A stretch of DNA of 64,000 nucleotides from Actinomadura hallensis. Its GTDB lineage: Bacteria; Actinomycetota; Actinomycetes; Streptosporangiales; Streptosporangiaceae. The notes beneath the pieces were generated by a model. The model saw nothing but the letters and a program-made list of their open reading frames with translations, ran no database searches and had not been told where the DNA came from. The stretch's first letter is position 1. Each line of letters begins with the position of its first letter. The stretch spans positions 4,278,001 to 4,342,000 of the forward strand of contig NZ_VFPO01000001.1 of the NCBI RefSeq assembly GCF_006716765.1, written 5' to 3'. Positions 59,914 through 64,000 of this stretch are shown here, one piece after another. The position numbers and the translations under genes were made by a program.

Positions 59914-62900
59914 TCACTCGGCGCCGTAGAACACGCGGTCCACCACGGCGCGGGCGCGGCGGGCGCGGCGGCGGTGGTCCTCCAGCAGCTCCCCCGTCCC
60001 GGAGTAGCCGAGGACGCGGGCCACGGCGCTGCGCTCCCTGCGGTGGTCGGTGGGCAGCAGGTCGGACGCGCGGCCCCGCACCAGCATGACCGCGCCGCGG
60101 ATGCGCGTCGCCATGCACCACGCCTCCTCCAGCACGGTCGCGTCCCCGGCGTCGAGGAGGCGCGCCTCGACCGCGGCGTCCAGGGCGTCGAGGGTGCGGG
60201 TGGTGCGCAGCCCGGGGACCTCGTGGGCGTGCTTGAGCTGGAGAAGCTGCGCGACCCACTCGACGTCGGCGAGACCGCCGGGGCCGAGCTTGGTGTGCAG
60301 GCGGCGATCGACGCCCCGCGGGAGCCGCTCGGCCTCCATCCGGGCCTTCAGCCGCCGGATCTGCCGGACGGCGTCCTCGCCGATGCCGCCCTCCGGCCAG
60401 CGGACCGGGTCGATCAGGGCGCGGAACCGCTCCCGCAGCCCCTCGTCGCCGATCAGCGGGTCGGCGCGCAGCAGCGCCTGCGCCTCCCACGGCTCCGACC
60501 AGCGGGCGTAGTAGGCCGCGTAGGACGCCAGCGTGCGGACCAGGGGGCCCTGCCGGCCCTCCGGGCGCAGGTCCGGGTCGATCTCCAGCGGCGGGTCGGG
60601 GGCGGGCCGCGCGAGGAGGCGGCGCAGCTCCTCGGCGACGGCGTGCGCGGCGCGCCCGGCGGCCCGCTCGTCCGCGCCGGGCAGCGGGTCGTGGACGAAC
60701 ATCACGTCGGCGTCGCTGCCGTAGCCGAGCTCGTGCCCGCCGAACCGGCCCATCGCGACGACGGCCAGCCGCGTCGGCAGCGGCTCCCGCATCTCCATCT
60801 CGATCTTGTTGACGGCGGCGTGGAGGGCGGCCTCGACGGTGACGGCGGCGATGCCGGTGAGGGCGTCGCCGACCGTCCGGACGTCCACCATGCCGAGCAG
60901 GTCGGCGACCGCGACCCGGAACAGCTCCCGGCGCCGCAGGCCCCGCACGACCGCGACGGCCTCCTCCGCCGGGGAGGCGGCCTCCGCCGCGTCCCCGTGG
61001 AGCGGCCCGCCGGACAGGTCCCGGTGCCGCCGCACCGCCGCCATCGCCTCCGAGCGCAGGGCCTCGGCGGGACGCGGCGCCAGGTCGGCGTCGCTGGCGA
61101 GGATCGCGACCGCCTCCGGCGCGCGCAGCAGCAGGTCGGTGGCGTAGCGGCTCGACCCGAGCACCCACGCCATCCGCTCGGCGACGGTCACCTCGTCGCG
61201 CAGCAGCCGCAGGTACCAGGGGGTGGTGCCGAGCGCGTCGCTGACCTGCCGGAAGCCGAGCAGGCCCGCGTCGGGGTCGGGCGCGTCGGCGAACCAGCCG
61301 AGCATCACCGGCAGCAGCGTCCGCTGGATCGCGGCGCGCCGCGACACCCCGGAGGTGAGCGCCTCGATGTGCCGGAGCGCGCCCGCGGGGTCGGCGTAGC
61401 CGAGCGCCTCCAGCCGGGTGCGGGCCGCCTCGGGGGTGAGGCGGGCCTCCTCCCCCGGCAGCCGCGCCACGGCCCGCAGCAGCGGCCGGTAGAACAGCTT
61501 CTCGTGGATGCGGCGGACCTCGCGGGCGTGCCGCCGCCACAGCGCGGTGAACTCCCCGACCGGGTCGGTGCGCAGGCCGAGGGCGCGGCCGAGGCGGCGC
61601 AGGTCCCCCTCGTCGTCCGGGACGAGGTGGGTGCGGCGCAGCCGGTGCAGCTGGACGAGGTGCTCAACCCGCCGCAGGAACCGGTAGGCCGAGGCCAGCG
61701 CCGCGGCGTCGTCGCGGCCGACGTACCCGCCCCGGGACAGTGCGGCGAGGGCGTCCAGCGTGGTGGGGCTGCGGAGGGACTCGTCGGCGCGGCCGTGCAC
61801 GAGCTGGAGCAGCTGGACCGCGAACTCCACGTCCCGCAGCCCGCCGGGGCCGAGCTTGAGCTGCCGCTCGGCGTCGGCGATGCGGCGGGCCAGGTCGGCC
61901 TCCACGCGGCGCCTCATCTCCTGGACGTCCTCGACGAAGCCCTCCCCCTCGGCGGCCTTCCACAGGATCGGGGTGATGGTGTCCAGGTAGCGGGCGCCGA
62001 GATCCGGGTCGCCCGCGATGGGGCGGGCCTTCAGCAGGGCTTGGAACTCCCAGGTCTTGGCCCAGCGCTCGTAGTAGGCGCGGTGGCTGGCGAGGGTCCG
62101 CACGAGCGGGCCGGCCTTGCCCTCGGGGCGCAGCGCGGCGTCCACCTGCCAGAGCGCGCCCTCCTCGGTGCTGTCCGAGCAGGCCCGCATCATCGCCGAC
62201 GCCAGCCGGGCCGCGGTGCGCAGCGCGGCGTCCTCGGGCTCGCCCTCCCTCGCCTCCGCCACGAAGACGACGTCGACGTCGCTGACGTAGTTCAGCTCGC
62301 GTCCCCCGGCCTTGCCCATGCCGATGACGGCGAGCCGGCAGGCGCCGTGCCCGGGGACCTCGGCGCGGGCGATCGCGAGGCCCGCCTCCAGCGCGGCGGC
62401 GGCGAGGTCGGCCAGCTCCGCGGCGGCCTCGGCGACGTCGGCCATGCCGACGAGGTCGCGTCCCGCCAGGGCGAGGAGCCGCCTGCGGTACGCGACCCGC
62501 AGCGCGACGAGGGACCCGGGTCCGTGCCCGGACGCCACCGGCTCCGCGGCGGACGGGTCGGCGCCGACGGCGGCCAGCAGGTCGTCGCGGGGCGGCCCGG
62601 CGGGCGGCCCGGCGCCGTCGCGCAGGACCCGCCAGTGGCCGGGGTGCCGGACCAGGTGGTCACCGAGCGCGGCGCTCACGCCGAGGACGGCGAGGAGCCG
62701 CTCCCGCGTCCCGGGCTCCCCGGCGAGGGCCTTCCGCAGCCGCGCGCCCTCCCCCTTCTCCCCGGCGGCGGCGAGCAGGCGCAGCAGCCCGCCCAGCGCG
62801 AGGTCCGGGTCGGCGGTGCCGCCGAGGGCGTCCAGCAGCTCGTCGCCGGGCCGGTCGCCGTCGCGCTCGGCGTCCCGCAGGAGCCGCTCGGCGCGGGCGG

Positions 62901-62973
62901 CGTCGGTGAAGCCGAGCCTCGCCAGGCGCCCGGCTAGGGAAGGACGGCGGTCGCTGGTGCGGGACTCGGTCAC
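59914..62973 (-). CDS. glnE: Bifunctional glutamine synthetase adenylyltransferase/deadenylase
   Basis: Controls glutamine synthetase by adding or removing AMP at its tyrosine. The 1,019-residue product has two nucleotidyltransferase domains: GMGKAGGRELNYVSDVDVVFV (N-terminal, deadenylating) and MGRFGGHELGYGSDADVMFV (C-terminal, adenylylating). Each is followed by a helical GlnD-PII-uridylylase-like region. Both metal-binding D-x-D pairs are intact. The target GlnA at 53 kb keeps the tyrosine. The GTG start follows a TACGGT box by 6 bases. Confidence 0.97.
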   Translation of the reverse strand: MTESRTSDRRPSLAGRLARLGFTDAARAERLLRDAERDGDRPGDELLDALGGTADPDLALGGLLRLLAAAGEKGEGARLRKALAGEPGTRERLLAVLGVSAALGDHLVRHPGHWRVLRDGAGPPAGPPRDDLLAAVGADPSAAEPVASGHGPGSLVALRVAYRRRLLALAGRDLVGMADVAEAAAELADLAAAALEAGLAIARAEVPGHGACRLAVIGMGKAGGRELNYVSDVDVVFVAEAREGEPEDAALRTAARLASAMMRACSDSTEEGALWQVDAALRPEGKAGPLVRTLASHRAYYERWAKTWEFQALLKARPIAGDPDLGARYLDTITPILWKAAEGEGFVEDVQEMRRRVEADLARRIADAERQLKLGPGGLRDVEFAVQLLQLVHGRADESLRSPTTLDALAALSRGGYVGRDDAAALASAYRFLRRVEHLVQLHRLRRTHLVPDDEGDLRRLGRALGLRTDPVGEFTALWRRHAREVRRIHEKLFYRPLLRAVARLPGEEARLTPEAARTRLEALGYADPAGALRHIEALTSGVSRRAAIQRTLLPVMLGWFADAPDPDAGLLGFRQVSDALGTTPWYLRLLRDEVTVAERMAWVLGSSRYATDLLLRAPEAVAILASDADLAPRPAEALRSEAMAAVRRHRDLSGGPLHGDAAEAASPAEEAVAVVRGLRRRELFRVAVADLLGMVDVRTVGDALTGIAAVTVEAALHAAVNKIEMEMREPLPTRLAVVAMGRFGGHELGYGSDADVMFVHDPLPGADERAAGRAAHAVAEELRRLLARPAPDPPLEIDPDLRPEGRQGPLVRTLASYAAYYARWSEPWEAQALLRADPLIGDEGLRERFRALIDPVRWPEGGIGEDAVRQIRRLKARMEAERLPRGVDRRLHTKLGPGGLADVEWVAQLLQLKHAHEVPGLRTTRTLDALDAAVEARLLDAGDATVLEEAWCMATRIRGAVMLVRGRASDLLPTDHRRERSAVARVLGYSGTGELLEDHRRRARRARAVVDRVFYGAE

Positions 62974-62979
62974 GAACTA

Positions 62980-62985
62980 ACCGTA
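62980..62985 (-). promoter_or_regulatory. -10 element (TACGGT), leaderless arrangement for glnE
   Basis: On the minus strand TACGGT lies 6 bases before the GTG at 62973, so glnE probably has its own transcript 64 bases after the upstream glutamine synthetase-like gene. Confidence 0.55.
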
Positions 62986-63036
62986 AACCGGCGGGCGATC
63001 CGTGCGGCGGCGAAAAGGCCGCCGAGCGGATCTCGC

Positions 63037-64000
63037 TTACAGGACCGCCAGGAGGCGCTTGCGCTCGAACTCGGTCACCTGGCGCCGGTACTCCTCCCAC
63101 TCCTGGCGCTTGTTGCGCAGGAAGAAGTCGAACACGTGCTCGCCGAGGACGTCGGCCACCAGCTCGCTGCGCTCCATCGCGTGGATGGCCTCGGCCAGAT
63201 CCTGCGGGAGCGGCTCTATTCCGAGGGCCCGCCGCTCGGCGCCGGTGAGCGCCCACACGTCGTCCTCCGCGCCCGGGGGAAGCTCGTACCCCTCCTCGAT
63301 GCCCTTGAGCCCGGCGCCGAGGATCGCCGCGAACGCCAGGTAGGGGTTCGCGGCCGAGTCCAGCGACCGGAACTCGATGCGGGTCGAGTGCCCCTTGTGG
63401 GGCTTGTACATCGGGACGCGCACCAGCGCCGACCTGTTGTTGTGGCCCCAGCAGATGTAGGACGGGGCCTCTCCCCCGGCGCCGGCGGCGGAGCCGACGT
63501 TGCTCCACAGCCGCTTGTAGGAGTTGACCCACTGGTTGCACACCGCGGTGATCTCCGCGGAGTGGCGCAGCAGCCCCGCTATGAACGCCCGGCCGACCTT
63601 GGACAGCTTGTACTCCGCGCCCGGCTCGTAGAAGGCGTTGCGGTCGCCCTCGAACAGCGACATGTGGGTGTGCATGCCCGAGCCCGGGTACTCGGTGAAC
63701 GGCTTCGGCATGAAGGTGGCGTACACGCCCTGCTCCAGCGCGACCTCCTTCATCACCAGCCGGAACGTCATGATGTTGTCGGCGGTGGTGAGCGCGTCGG
63801 CGTACCGGAGGTCGATCTCCTGCTGGCCGGGGGCGCCCTCGTGGTGGCTGTACTCCACCGAGATGCCCATCGCCTCCAGCATCATGATCGCGTTGCGGCG
63901 GAAGTCGTGGGCGGCGCTGTGCGGGGTGTGGTCGAAGTACCCTCCCGCGTCGGCCGGCTCGGGCTCGCGGCCGTCCTCCGGCTTGTCCTTGAGGAGGAAG
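63037..64000 (-). CDS. glnA2: Second glutamine synthetase-like enzyme (GlnA2 type), 5' end outside window
   Basis: The last ~320 residues of a GS-family protein; the reading frame runs off the right edge, so the start is not visible. SHHEGAPGQQEIDLRYADAL, YPGSGMHTHMSLFEGD, RSALVRVP and TRIEFRSLDSAANPYLAFAAIL are GS motifs. The adenylylation tyrosine motif is absent: the corresponding place has YELPPGAEDDVWALT without the usual LYxLPPEE. The position next to glnE matches Rv2222c and SCO2241; homologues of that group act on polyamines or other amines in Streptomyces, so classical GS activity is not assured. Confidence 0.88.
   Translation of the reverse strand, partial: FLLKDKPEDGREPEPADAGGYFDHTPHSAAHDFRRNAIMMLEAMGISVEYSHHEGAPGQQEIDLRYADALTTADNIMTFRLVMKEVALEQGVYATFMPKPFTEYPGSGMHTHMSLFEGDRNAFYEPGAEYKLSKVGRAFIAGLLRHSAEITAVCNQWVNSYKRLWSNVGSAAGAGGEAPSYICWGHNNRSALVRVPMYKPHKGHSTRIEFRSLDSAANPYLAFAAILGAGLKGIEEGYELPPGAEDDVWALTGAERRALGIEPLPQDLAEAIHAMERSELVADVLGEHVFDFFLRNKRQEWEEYRRQVTEFERKRLLAVL

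Noticed and set aside
59635..62937. 1,100-codon open frame on the plus strand
   Set aside because: Antisense to glnE, whose nucleotidyltransferase motifs are unambiguous.
1..64000. tRNA, rRNA, CRISPR, insertion sequences or prophage
   Set aside because: No cloverleaf, rRNA motif, regularly spaced repeat array, transposase or integrase was recognised on either strand by reading; a tRNA scan would settle the first.

Overview
The window is about 74% GC and every gene has strong codon bias towards G/C in third positions. The gene content and order point to a high-GC actinomycete. From memory of reference genomes, the order matches the conserved core of Streptomyces coelicolor (around SCO2147-SCO2241) and of Mycobacterium tuberculosis (around Rv2190-Rv2224). 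The tandem cobU/cobS, the psp cluster and overall style suggest a member of the Streptosporangiales such as Actinomadura; that genus call is inference. No tRNA, rRNA, CRISPR array, transposase or integrase was seen, so this is mostly vertically inherited core chromosome.

Layout. 1-4.6 kb: the bc1 complex and oxidase subunit III (ctaE-qcrC-qcrA-qcrB, minus strand). 4.6-11 kb: a degenerate receiver-like protein, trpD, an Lrp-type RAM-domain protein, a rhomboid protease, a DEDDh exonuclease/GIY-YIG fusion and a NYN-domain protein. 11-18.4 kb: envelope genes (NlpC/P60 hydrolase, CHAP-domain protein, two metallopeptidases, an L,D-transpeptidase lipoprotein). The CHAP gene sits behind two consecutive ydaO-type (c-di-AMP) riboswitches. 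18.5-21.5 kb: the aa3 oxidase ctaC-ctaD-ctaF. Together with the qcr genes this supplies the actinobacterial bcc-aa3 supercomplex. 21.5-26.2 kb: sulfur transfer and Fe-S/NAD genes (cysteine desulfurase, TusA-like protein, adenosine kinase, erpA, nadA). 26.2-30.6 kb: an envelope-stress cluster pspA-pspAA-htpX-pspAB followed by a second, diverged htpX-pspAB pair with its own promoter-like site. 30.7-35.6 kb: a membrane protein, an aldo/keto reductase, a DsbA-like protein and cobU-cobS.

35.5-42.3 kb holds the most unusual block. It is a tightly overlapping operon of an AprB-like ferredoxin, a substrate-binding lipoprotein with an extra NosL-like C-terminal domain, an SsuC-type permease, an SsuB-type ATPase, and an AprA-like flavoprotein fused to a HEAT-repeat tail. 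It is headed by a GntR/UTRA regulator whose promoter lies inside a long palindrome. I know of no assigned function for this combination, so it is the best candidate for an undescribed system.

42.5-54.5 kb: pepA, lpd, sucB (2-oxoacid dehydrogenase E3 and E2), a TIGR01777 epimerase, peptidase E, lipB and lipA (lipoate supply for the E2), a DUF1877 protein, a DUF4191 protein, an RDD protein, and glnA behind a four-element GlnR box array. 54.7-64 kb: an SNF2 helicase pseudogene with a large internal deletion, two alpha/beta hydrolases, a PAP2 membrane protein, glnE, and a second glutamine synthetase-like gene cut by the window end. A recurring signature, TAnnnT placed 6-8 bases before an ATG or GTG, marks about fourteen genes as probably leaderless.
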